DNA of 8,510 nt. It comes from Alphaproteobacteria bacterium. Its GTDB lineage: Bacteria; Pseudomonadota; Alphaproteobacteria; SMXP01. The notes under the pieces are model-generated. The model made no database searches, was not told where the DNA came from, and saw only the letters and a list, made by a program, of their open reading frames with translations. A program made the position numbers and the translations under genes. The stretch is taken from assembly GCA_028280675.1 (NCBI GenBank), contig JANQLI010000056.1:1-8510 (forward strand), written 5' to 3'. How positions within the stretch are numbered: position 1 is the stretch's first letter; every line of letters starts with the position of its first letter. Of the stretch, positions 1 to 5,794 are shown one piece after another.

Positions 1-1187
1 AGAAAGGCCAGCAAGCCGGAACGGTCGCATGGGCTGTCACCTGGGTACCGGGAGGCGTTGCAGGCGGCGGCGATGGATTTTTCAATTCATACTGTAACAC
101 CATCTCAACTGTTGACGGCGGCACCCATGAAAGCGGCTTCCGCGCCGCGATTACCAAAGGCTTGAAAGCTTATGGCGAACTCAAAGGCGTCAAGAAAGCC
201 GCGCAAGTCACTGCCGATGATGTGATCAGCACAGCCGCCATTATGCTCTCCGTGTTCATTCGCGAACCCGAATTTCAAGGACAAACCAAAGAAAAACTCT
301 CCAATCCTGAAGCCGCCAAATTGGTGGAAAATGCCGTGCGCGATCACTTTGAACACTGGCTCACAGCCTCTCCCACGGAAGCCGATAAGCTTCTCGAATG
401 GGTCATAGACCGCGCCGATGAACGCATCAGACGACGACAGGAAAAAGAAGTCAGCCGAAAAGCCGCCACGCGCAAACTGCGCCTTCCCGGTAAGCTCGCC
501 GATTGCACCAGCAATTCATCGGAAGACACCGAAATCTTTTTGGTTGAGGGCGATTCTGCGGGGGGGTCTGCGAAACAAGCACGCGACCGCAAGACTCAAG
601 CGATCCTTCCGTTACGCGGAAAAATCCTCAATGTGGCAAGCGCCGGTAAAGACAAGATCAACGCCAACCAAGAGCTTTCAGATCTCATCCAGGCATTGGG
701 CTGCGGCGTGGGGGATAAGTATAACGATGATGCACTGCGTTATGACCGCGTGATTATCATGACCGACGCCGATGTCGATGGCGCCCATATTGCGTCCCTT
801 TTAATTACCTTCTTCTACCGCGCCATGCCGGATCTGATTGCGAATGGGCACCTCTACCTTGCAGTGCCGCCCCTCTATAAACTGTCCCGTGGCGGCAAAA
901 CCTTCTACGCGCGCGATGATCAGCATAAAGATGACATCATGGCAGATAAGTTTAACGGAGGCGGCAAGGTCGATGTCAGCCGCTTTAAAGGGCTTGGAGA
1001 AATGATGCCAGCCCAACTTAAAGAAACCACAATGAGACCTGGAAACCGGACACTCCTGCGTGTTGTGTCTCCGGCAAAAGATAAAAGCACCGCCGATCTC
1101 GTCGAACAATTGATGGGAAAAAAAGCCGAACTTCGCTTCCAATACATCCAGGAAAACGCCACTTTTATAGAAAATATTGACGTATAA
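1..1187 (+). CDS. parE: DNA topoisomerase IV subunit B, 5'-partial
   Basis: This is the ATPase/Toprim subunit of topoisomerase IV, which together with ParC decatenates and relaxes daughter chromosomes. The frame is open from base 3 (first full codon, Lys) to TAA at 1185-1187. The ATG at 162 is internal, because the family-typical stretch SYCNTIS-VDGGTHESGFRAA is read upstream of it. The end of the transducer region comes first. The Toprim domain follows, with EGDSAGG at 546-566 and the metal-binding DADVDG at 765-782, and then the closing motif FKGLGEMMPAQLKETTM. No long GyrB-type insertion is seen after Toprim, and the FKGLGEMMPAQLKETTM wording matches alphaproteobacterial ParE better than GyrB. 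The N-terminal GHKL ATPase part lies off the left edge. About 394 residues are visible. The call as ParE rather than GyrB rests on these motifs alone. Confidence 0.93.
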   Translation, partial: KGQQAGTVAWAVTWVPGGVAGGGDGFFNSYCNTISTVDGGTHESGFRAAITKGLKAYGELKGVKKAAQVTADDVISTAAIMLSVFIREPEFQGQTKEKLSNPEAAKLVENAVRDHFEHWLTASPTEADKLLEWVIDRADERIRRRQEKEVSRKAATRKLRLPGKLADCTSNSSEDTEIFLVEGDSAGGSAKQARDRKTQAILPLRGKILNVASAGKDKINANQELSDLIQALGCGVGDKYNDDALRYDRVIIMTDADVDGAHIASLLITFFYRAMPDLIANGHLYLAVPPLYKLSRGGKTFYARDDQHKDDIMADKFNGGGKVDVSRFKGLGEMMPAQLKETTMRPGNRTLLRVVSPAKDKSTADLVEQLMGKKAELRFQYIQENATFIENIDV

Positions 1188-1197
1188 GTCACACTTT

Positions 1198-1222
1198 ACC
1201 GGAAAAATGCGCGTTTTTCGGT
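1198..1222 (+). terminator. Candidate hairpin terminator after parE
   Basis: An inverted repeat, ACCGGAAAA paired with TTTTTCGGT (nine pairs including one G-T) around a seven-base loop, starts 10 bases after the parE stop. The 3' arm carries five T, but the bases after the stem (GCAATTATTCATTTC) are only loosely T-rich. It is therefore a weak intrinsic terminator at best. Its position, just before the next promoter at 1250-1277, supports a role in separating the two units. Confidence 0.4.
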
Positions 1223-1249
1223 GCAATTATTCATTTCTCGGGCGTTTTT

Positions 1250-1277
1250 CTTGACTTCCCCAGACATATGCCTATGT
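1250..1277 (+). promoter_or_regulatory. Candidate housekeeping-sigma promoter for the RhlE-type helicase
   Basis: CTTGAC at 1250-1255 is followed after 16 bases by CTATGT at 1272-1277. This is close to the alphaproteobacterial consensus CTTGAC-N17-CTATAT. The predicted start point, around 1283-1285, leaves an untranslated leader of about 200 nt before the helicase ATG. It is the only good match in this gap. Confidence 0.55.
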
Positions 1278-1288
1278 TGCGCCGCAAC
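1276..1288. promoter_or_regulatory. Perfect 13-base palindrome at the helicase transcription start
   Basis: GTTGCGCCGCAAC is a perfect inverted repeat (GTTGCG, one central base, CGCAAC). It begins in the last two bases of the candidate -10 box and covers the predicted start point. That is where a repressor operator would sit. As RNA it could instead form a small hairpin, but transcription would begin inside it, so an operator is the more natural reading. No regulator family is recognised. Confidence 0.35.
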
Positions 1289-1484
1289 ATGAGAATCGCC
1301 ATATGATTCCCTTAAAGGAATAACAGACGTTTCTCGCTTTTTGTGCCCAGCGACGATATGACCGGCGCGGCGCAAAAGGACCCGGTTCTCCGACAGGATG
1401 GACCCATATATTTGAAGATGACCCGGCGCGAAAACATACACTATGCCGGGCGATGCGTAAGAGATCGAACGGTAAAGGTACTGT
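1284..1484 (+). promoter_or_regulatory. Long structured leader of the RhlE-type helicase
   Basis: About 200 nt lie between the predicted transcription start and the helicase ATG. Several elements are visible. GAATC/GATTC (1292-1308) and ATTCC/GGAAT (1305-1320) are small stems that share bases and so cannot form together. ATGACCGGCGCG at 1358-1369 recurs as ATGACCCGGCGCG at 1419-1431, and both copies are soon followed by AAAA. GACCC occurs at 1379, 1401 and 1420. CCCGGC at 1422-1427 pairs perfectly with GCCGGG at 1445-1450 around 17 bases. The ribosome binding site AAAGGT is at 1474-1479. Long leaders are common on cold-shock and RNA-helicase genes, where they serve autoregulation or temperature control. 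That role here is inference. A reading frame of 45-50 codons also crosses the leader (see findings). Confidence 0.4.
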
Positions 1485-2831
1485 ATGACTTTTGACGAAC
1501 TGGGCCTCGGCCCGAATGTGTTGCAAGCTGTCAACGACGCGGGCTACACCCACCCAACGCCTATCCAAGCACAAGCCATTCCGTCTGCCCTGGAAGGCCG
1601 TGATGTTCTCGGCATTGCGCAAACCGGCACCGGGAAAACGGCGTCTTTCACATTACCAATGATTGAGCGTCTCTCTAAAGGCCGCGCCCGCGCGCGCATG
1701 CCGCGGTCACTGATCTTAGAACCAACTCGCGAATTGGCGGCGCAAGTGGCAGAGAATTTCGAGACTTATGGTAAGAATCAAAAACTCTCTATGGCGCTTC
1801 TGATTGGCGGTGTCTCCTTTGAGGAGCAAACGAAAAAACTGGATCGCGGTGTTGACGTTCTGATCGCCACGCCAGGCCGTCTGCTCGATCACTTTGAACG
1901 CGGCAAGGTTATGCTCAACGGTGTGCAGATCTTTGTGATCGACGAAGCGGACCGTATGCTTGATATGGGCTTTATCCCGGATATTGAACGCATTTGTAAA
2001 TTGACGCCATTCACCCGGCAAACGCTTTTCTTCTCAGCAACGATGCCGAAAGAGATTCAACGCCTCACCGAAGCTTTTCTGCAAAACCCAGTGCGCATCG
2101 AAGTGGCGCGTCCCGCTTCAACAACAGAGACAGTTACTCAAGCTGTCGCGCAAGTTCCCAGCTTGCCTAAGTTGAAACGTGAAGCCCTGCGGTCGCTGAT
2201 CAAAAGCAAAGATGTGAAAAACGGTATTATCTTCTGCAACAGAAAACGTGACGTCGCTATTCTCGCCCGCTCGCTTGAAAAGCATGGCTTCAATGCAGCG
2301 CCGTTGCATGGCGATCTCGATCAAAATATACGCATGAAAACTTTGGGCGAATTTCGCGATGGCGCCATACAGCTTCTTGTCGCTAGTGATGTTGCGGCGC
2401 GGGGTCTGGATATCCCCGATGTCAGCCATGTTTTCAATTATGACATCCCCACCCATGCTGAAGATTATGTGCATCGTATTGGCCGGACAGGCCGTGCCGG
2501 CCGCAGCGGTGAAGCTTATTCATTGGTGTCAAAGCAAGACACGAAATATCTTGTGGCTATTGAAGAGCTGATTAACAAAAGCTTAAACCGCATCACCATT
2601 GATGGTCTTGGCGAAGATGACGCGCCAACACAAAGCCGCAAGTCATCTACGGCGAAAAAACGCGAAACAGGACCCAAATCACGCAAAACACCTGAAAAAG
2701 CGAAGAGACCTTCAAAAGCTGCGCCGAAAAAGCAAGACACAGACGATAAACCCGTCGTTGGCCTTGGCGACCATGTCCCGGCGTTTCTCCTGCGCCCAAC
2801 AAAACTCCCGAAATCGCGCAGCCTTGCTTAA
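1485..2831 (+). CDS. rhlE: DEAD-box ATP-dependent RNA helicase, RhlE group
   Basis: This 448-residue protein unwinds short RNA duplexes using ATP, with expected roles in ribosome assembly, RNA turnover and cold adaptation. All core motifs are intact: Q motif (F3; GYTHPTPIQ 20-28), motif I AQTGTGKT 45-52, Ia PTRELA 80-85, Ib TPGR 129-132, motif II DEAD 153-156, motif III SAT 184-186, motif IV IIFCN 248-252, motif V ASDVAARGLDIP 300-311 and motif VI HRIGRTGR 330-337. DEADRMLDMGF fits the RhlE group. Residues about 382-422 are a Lys/Arg/Ser-rich disordered tail, the usual site of extra RNA contacts. The last 25 residues hold VGLGDHVPAFLLRP, which looks like a short conserved peptide rather than random tail. 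The ATG at 1485 has AAAGGT five bases upstream. The gene is apparently monocistronic. The symbol is by resemblance; DeaD/CsdA and SrmB look less likely because of the short length and simple tail. Confidence 0.93.
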   Translation: MTFDELGLGPNVLQAVNDAGYTHPTPIQAQAIPSALEGRDVLGIAQTGTGKTASFTLPMIERLSKGRARARMPRSLILEPTRELAAQVAENFETYGKNQKLSMALLIGGVSFEEQTKKLDRGVDVLIATPGRLLDHFERGKVMLNGVQIFVIDEADRMLDMGFIPDIERICKLTPFTRQTLFFSATMPKEIQRLTEAFLQNPVRIEVARPASTTETVTQAVAQVPSLPKLKREALRSLIKSKDVKNGIIFCNRKRDVAILARSLEKHGFNAAPLHGDLDQNIRMKTLGEFRDGAIQLLVASDVAARGLDIPDVSHVFNYDIPTHAEDYVHRIGRTGRAGRSGEAYSLVSKQDTKYLVAIEELINKSLNRITIDGLGEDDAPTQSRKSSTAKKRETGPKSRKTPEKAKRPSKAAPKKQDTDDKPVVGLGDHVPAFLLRPTKLPKSRSLA

Positions 2832-2843
2832 GCTTTAAGAGTC

Positions 2844-2858
2844 TGTAAAGATTTTACA
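2844..2858. promoter_or_regulatory. Palindrome TGTAAA-N3-TTTACA after the helicase gene
   Basis: TGTAAA (2844-2849) and TTTACA (2853-2858) are perfect inverted repeats around GAT, 13 bases after the helicase stop. The stem is too A/T-rich to make a strong terminator and is not followed by a T run, so a protein-binding site is the likelier reading if it has a function. It lies about 160 bases upstream of the cyclase start. The regulator is unknown. Confidence 0.25.
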
Positions 2859-2877
2859 TCCTGTTGAGTCTGCGTCC

Positions 2878-2899
2878 CAGGGCCATGCCCATGCCCCTG
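2878..2899 (+). terminator. Weak candidate hairpin after the helicase gene
   Basis: CAGGGC can pair with GCCCCTG with one bulged C around a loop of about nine bases. An A/T-rich stretch follows that includes TTTTT at 2912-2916 and TTTT at 2921-2924. The T run is not directly attached to the stem, so this is a poor match to an intrinsic terminator, but it is the only one between the two genes. Confidence 0.2.
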
Positions 2900-2965
2900 A
2901 AATTAAAATGATTTTTACCCTTTTCTGAGATGCTCCCACGGAATGAAATGACATCTTATGCGTTC

Positions 2966-2991
2966 TCTGCGCAGCAGTATTTTTGCGCAGA
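2966..2991 (+). promoter_or_regulatory. 8-bp inverted repeat just upstream of the cyclase ribosome binding site
   Basis: TCTGCGCA (2966-2973) and TGCGCAGA (2984-2991) are perfect reverse complements around ten bases (GCAGTATTTT). The structure ends about 12 bases before the AAGGA Shine-Dalgarno at 3004-3008. Each arm contains a smaller palindrome (CTGCGCAG at 2967-2974 and TGCGCA at 2984-2989). It could be an mRNA stem that affects ribosome loading, or a paired operator. The sequence does not decide between them. Confidence 0.4.
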
Positions 2992-3015
2992 CGTCAGAAG
3001 AGTAAGGAAAAGATC

Positions 3016-4095
3016 GTGGATTATTTTAGTGACATTGAATACACACACAGCACAGGACAAGATGTGCTGGCCTTCATGGCAGAGCATAAGATTCCCGCCA
3101 ATCCGCAGAATTATCAAATCTGGTTTGCATACAAAACAGGCCGCTTTCCAGAATTGACCCAAGCATTGAAAATTGTTTTGGACAATGGCCGCACCTTCGA
3201 TCAAACACTGAGCGATGAAATTCATGATCGCTTCTTTAATGAAGCCAAGCATATGAACGATAGCTATCGCGAAGTTGGCGATCGTATGCAAACAGAGCTT
3301 GATGAGTTGGTGGAAACACTGCAAACCTCGCTTGCGGAAACAGCAGCTTACGGTGATGCATTAGAAAAAACATCCTCGCATCTTTCCTCTGAGAGCAACG
3401 CCACTGGCAGTCATATCAAGGCAATGGTGGATCATTTGGTCAACGCCACACGTAAGATGGAAGAGCGCAGCCGGACACTTGAATCCCGTCTCGAAGAATC
3501 GTCGAGCGAGGTTAAAAAACTTCAGTTGAACATTGAAGACATTCGCAAAGAAGCCTTTACCGATCAATTGACAGGCCTCGCCAACCGCAAAAGCTTTGAT
3601 GAGAATCTACGCGAAACCGCAGCCGCCGTGATGGAGTCCGGTGAGGATATGTCTCTGCTCTTTATGGATATTGATCATTTCAAGAAGTTCAATGACACAT
3701 GGGGACATCAAACCGGCGACACAGTTCTGCGTTTAGTGGCGGCGTGTTTGCGCGCCAATGTAAAAGGGAAAGATCTTCCCGCCCGTTACGGCGGAGAAGA
3801 ATTCGCCGTGGTGCTGCCAAATGCATCCCTTGATTCGGCTGAAAAACTGGCTGAACAAATCCGTGAGACTGTTGCAACGAAGAAACTGCAACGCAAATCA
3901 ACAGGCGAAGAGTTAGGCCACATCACGATCTCGATTGGTGTAGCTAAGTTCCAACCTGGTGAAAAACTCGCGGACTTTGTTCACCGCGCCGATACATGCC
4001 TTTATGCGGCAAAACGCGCCGGTCGTAACCGCGTTATTCGCGAAGACGCCGAAGAGGTTACGTTGGTGGAAGATCTCCAAGAAGGCGCTGCTTAA
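3016..4095 (+). CDS. Diguanylate cyclase (GGDEF protein) with an alpha-helical N-terminal region
   Basis: The protein makes cyclic di-GMP from two GTP. The start is placed at GTG 3016, because AAGGA at 3004-3008 is a well-spaced ribosome binding site; the frame continues upstream to a TTG at 2983 that lacks one. Length is 359 residues with no signal peptide or membrane segment, so it should be cytosolic. Residues 1-80 form a compact region with IPANPQNYQIWFAYKTGR, of a kind I associate with soluble alphaproteobacterial GGDEF proteins. Residues about 85-178 look like coiled coil and probably dimerise the enzyme. The GGDEF domain runs from about 180 to 343, with TDQLTGLANR 182-191, the metal-binding MDIDHFKKFND 217-227 and an active-site GGEEF 259-263. 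The usual inhibitory RxxD is KGKD here (250-253). No partner phosphodiesterase is nearby. Enzymatic activity is expected from the intact motifs; the sensed signal is unknown. Confidence 0.92.
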   Translation: MDYFSDIEYTHSTGQDVLAFMAEHKIPANPQNYQIWFAYKTGRFPELTQALKIVLDNGRTFDQTLSDEIHDRFFNEAKHMNDSYREVGDRMQTELDELVETLQTSLAETAAYGDALEKTSSHLSSESNATGSHIKAMVDHLVNATRKMEERSRTLESRLEESSSEVKKLQLNIEDIRKEAFTDQLTGLANRKSFDENLRETAAAVMESGEDMSLLFMDIDHFKKFNDTWGHQTGDTVLRLVAACLRANVKGKDLPARYGGEEFAVVLPNASLDSAEKLAEQIRETVATKKLQRKSTGEELGHITISIGVAKFQPGEKLADFVHRADTCLYAAKRAGRNRVIREDAEEVTLVEDLQEGAA

Positions 4096-4979
4096 CAATC
4101 TATAAAATCAAATCGAAAAGCATCTTGATGGGACCTCACGCGCCCTGCGGAGGCCCCACTAAAATGAGCGGGCATCAGAATGGTTTCTGTGTCCGCTATT
4201 TTTTCGACTAAAGCGCGGCGCGTCATCCCGGATAGCTCGGGATCCATACAAAAATTTATTTTCCAATGCGGGCGGGCCATCTGAACGGCATGATGCACAA
4301 CATCACCGGAAAAAATGCCCATATGGTTTCCTGAACACACATTGATCACGACGTTGCCTGGCGAATGTCCCGGAGCCGCTTCAAGGTGAATGCCTTTTTC
4401 AAGTTCAAAATCCTGCTGCACCAATTGCGATTGTCCCGCATCTACCACCGGTAAAATCGAATCATGATAGGAGGCGACCTGCCAAGGCTCATCCGGATTT
4501 TCCTTGGCATTGGCCACCCAATGCGCAAATTCTTTCTCAGCAAAAATATATGTCGCATTTGGGAAAGTCGGCACCCAACGTCCATCAATCAACTGCGTAT
4601 TCCAACCCACATGATCAGCATGCATATGCGTGCACATCACAAAATCGATATCGTCCACCGTTAATCCGAGACTCGCAAGGTCATTCATATAATCCGGCGT
4701 CTCTTTCATGTGAAAGATCGGAGCCCCGCCGCGGTCTTTATGATTGCCGATACAGGCATCAACCAAAATATTGCTGCGTCCCGTTTGTAAGACATAGGAA
4801 TGAAAACTGAGATACGGCATACGCATTTGCATATCCGCTTGATCAGATAGCCAGTCAGCATTCTCCTCGAACGCAGACCAATCACCATCTTGAAAGATCA
4901 TCTCAAGAGGAACGGGAGAATGGGCATCAAGAATTTTGTGGATGTGATACTCACCAAGTGAGAAGGACTGTGCTGGCAT
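4092..4979 (-). CDS. Metallo-beta-lactamase-fold hydrolase, substrate unknown
   Basis: This is a 295-residue soluble hydrolase of the glyoxalase II/lactonase-like part of the MBL superfamily. The metal ligands all appear present: H118-M-H120-A-D122-H123, H205 in APGHSPGN, D226 in FSGDVVHH and H272 in MPAHFSG, which predicts a two-metal site. There is no signal peptide. The family includes N-acyl-homoserine lactonases and organophosphate hydrolases, but nothing here fixes the substrate. The ATG at 4979 is preceded by TTAGGA, in which the TAG is the stop codon of the tfoX-like gene, so translation of the two may be coupled. It is the last gene of the three-gene set. Its TAA overlaps the TAA of the cyclase on the other strand. 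Fold and hydrolase class are sure; function is not. Confidence 0.9.
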   Translation of the reverse strand: MPAQSFSLGEYHIHKILDAHSPVPLEMIFQDGDWSAFEENADWLSDQADMQMRMPYLSFHSYVLQTGRSNILVDACIGNHKDRGGAPIFHMKETPDYMNDLASLGLTVDDIDFVMCTHMHADHVGWNTQLIDGRWVPTFPNATYIFAEKEFAHWVANAKENPDEPWQVASYHDSILPVVDAGQSQLVQQDFELEKGIHLEAAPGHSPGNVVINVCSGNHMGIFSGDVVHHAVQMARPHWKINFCMDPELSGMTRRALVEKIADTETILMPAHFSGASAGRVRSHQDAFRFDFIDC

Positions 4980-4988
4980 ATTTTGATC

Positions 4989-5363
4989 CTAAGCTTTTCG
5001 TTTCTTTTTCGAGGTCTTTTTCGCGTGGGCTTTGATTGCGGCATCAAGCGCTTTGCGCGCCCAGATCACCAATGCATCAGAGTCATCATAGAGATATTCG
5101 GGAAGTTCATAATAAGACATAGAGACTGGTTTAGTCTTTCCATCATAAATGAAGGGGCCCTTCCCTTCGGCTTCAAAATCTGGCGCATTCGTTTCGTCCG
5201 CTTTGAGATAGATCACCTCATTAGCGATAAGGCCGAACATGATATCGCCTTGCTCAAGAGGCGCGAAAATGCCTGCGCCACCGAACATACGCCTAACCTT
5301 GATCGGCCCCACAGGCTCAAACAGCTCAAGGATAAAAGCCTTATACTCATCAGAAATTGTCAA
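4989..5363 (-). CDS. TfoX/Sxy N-terminal-domain protein
   Basis: This 124-residue protein matches the stand-alone TfoX N-terminal domain, recognised from KVRRMFGGAGIFAP at 22-35, GDIMFGLIANEVIYLK near 39-54 and SMSYYELPEYLYDD near 81-94. In gammaproteobacteria full-length Sxy/TfoX activates competence genes together with CRP. Proteins with only this domain are widespread in alphaproteobacteria and have no settled role, so competence should not be assumed. The C-terminus is strongly basic (KKTSKKKRKA), which could bind nucleic acid. The start is taken as TTG 5363: it gives the normal distance to the RRMFGG motif and lies 1 nt after the stop of the upstream gene. No strong Shine-Dalgarno is seen (GGCGGAA about ten bases upstream), so re-initiation by ribosomes finishing the upstream gene is likely. 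The start codon is the least certain part. Confidence 0.85.
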   Translation of the reverse strand: MTISDEYKAFILELFEPVGPIKVRRMFGGAGIFAPLEQGDIMFGLIANEVIYLKADETNAPDFEAEGKGPFIYDGKTKPVSMSYYELPEYLYDDSDALVIWARKALDAAIKAHAKKTSKKKRKA

Positions 5364-5364
5364 A

Positions 5365-5763
5365 TTATGCGTTCCGCCGTTTGTGCTGCCACCACATCAA
5401 CACCAATGCCAAACCGGACAGTCCAGGCCCCAGTGCCTCATCACGCAGTTCCGTGAATTGTTTTGGCTCAACGCCGTCCACCTGAATACCATAAAGGCGA
5501 CTCAGAACGACAGCGCTGCCAATGAGAAACATGACGAGCCCGGCCTGAACGGCTGTTGATTGTCGTGCAACAAGAAAAATAACAGAGAGGCTAACACCAA
5601 TAAACATGCCGCCCCAGGTCCGTACGCCCGTCAGACCTGCAGGCGATAAGTCATGATCACGGAATATCACCATGTCACCAGCGCCCGTAAATATGAATGT
5701 GCCCACCATGATGAAGATGAGCGCATCAAGCAAGATAAGAATACGGGCAATGATTGATAGCAT
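5365..5763 (-). CDS. Small four-helix membrane protein, DUF4345-like
   Basis: This is a 132-residue inner-membrane protein with likely helices at about 4-26, 49-66, 70-90 and 110-125, and a short basic C-terminus (HKRRNA). The RTWGGMFIG segment (48-56) and the late YGIQVDG (91-97) resemble the DUF4345 layout, a family without a known activity. I am unsure of the family but sure that it is a membrane protein. ATG 5763 is preferred over GTG 5802: it has a strong GGGAGG ribosome binding site nine bases upstream, and the GTG falls upstream of the predicted transcription start. It is the first gene of a tight set with the TfoX-like protein (1-nt gap) and the MBL-fold hydrolase. Confidence 0.72.
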   Translation of the reverse strand: MLSIIARILILLDALIFIMVGTFIFTGAGDMVIFRDHDLSPAGLTGVRTWGGMFIGVSLSVIFLVARQSTAVQAGLVMFLIGSAVVLSRLYGIQVDGVEPKQFTELRDEALGPGLSGLALVLMWWQHKRRNA

Positions 5764-5794
5764 TGTGAACGCCCTCCCAATTTCTGCGGAAGAG

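Noticed and set aside
162..164. ATG as the start of parE
   Set aside because: The frame is open to base 3 and the upstream residues match the ParE family, so the gene is truncated by the window edge.
560..566. Run of seven G in parE as a possible frameshift or slippage site
   Set aside because: The frame is intact through EGDSAGG and onward; the run is explained by two Gly codons after Ala.
2903..2909. TTAAAAT as a -10 box for the cyclase
   Set aside because: No acceptable -35 element at 16-18 bases upstream, so a promoter is not called.
2983..2985. TTG as the start of the diguanylate cyclase
   Set aside because: It lies in the inverted repeat and has no ribosome binding site; GTG 3016 has AAGGA at good spacing.
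4616..4626. MBL-fold protein as a confirmed acyl-homoserine lactonase or beta-lactamase
   Set aside because: The HxHxDH motif is shared by the whole superfamily; there is no signal peptide and nothing specific for either substrate.
4983..5559. Long + strand reading frames opposite the TfoX and membrane-protein genes
   Set aside because: They are antisense to well-recognised genes, have no family resemblance and no ribosome binding sites.
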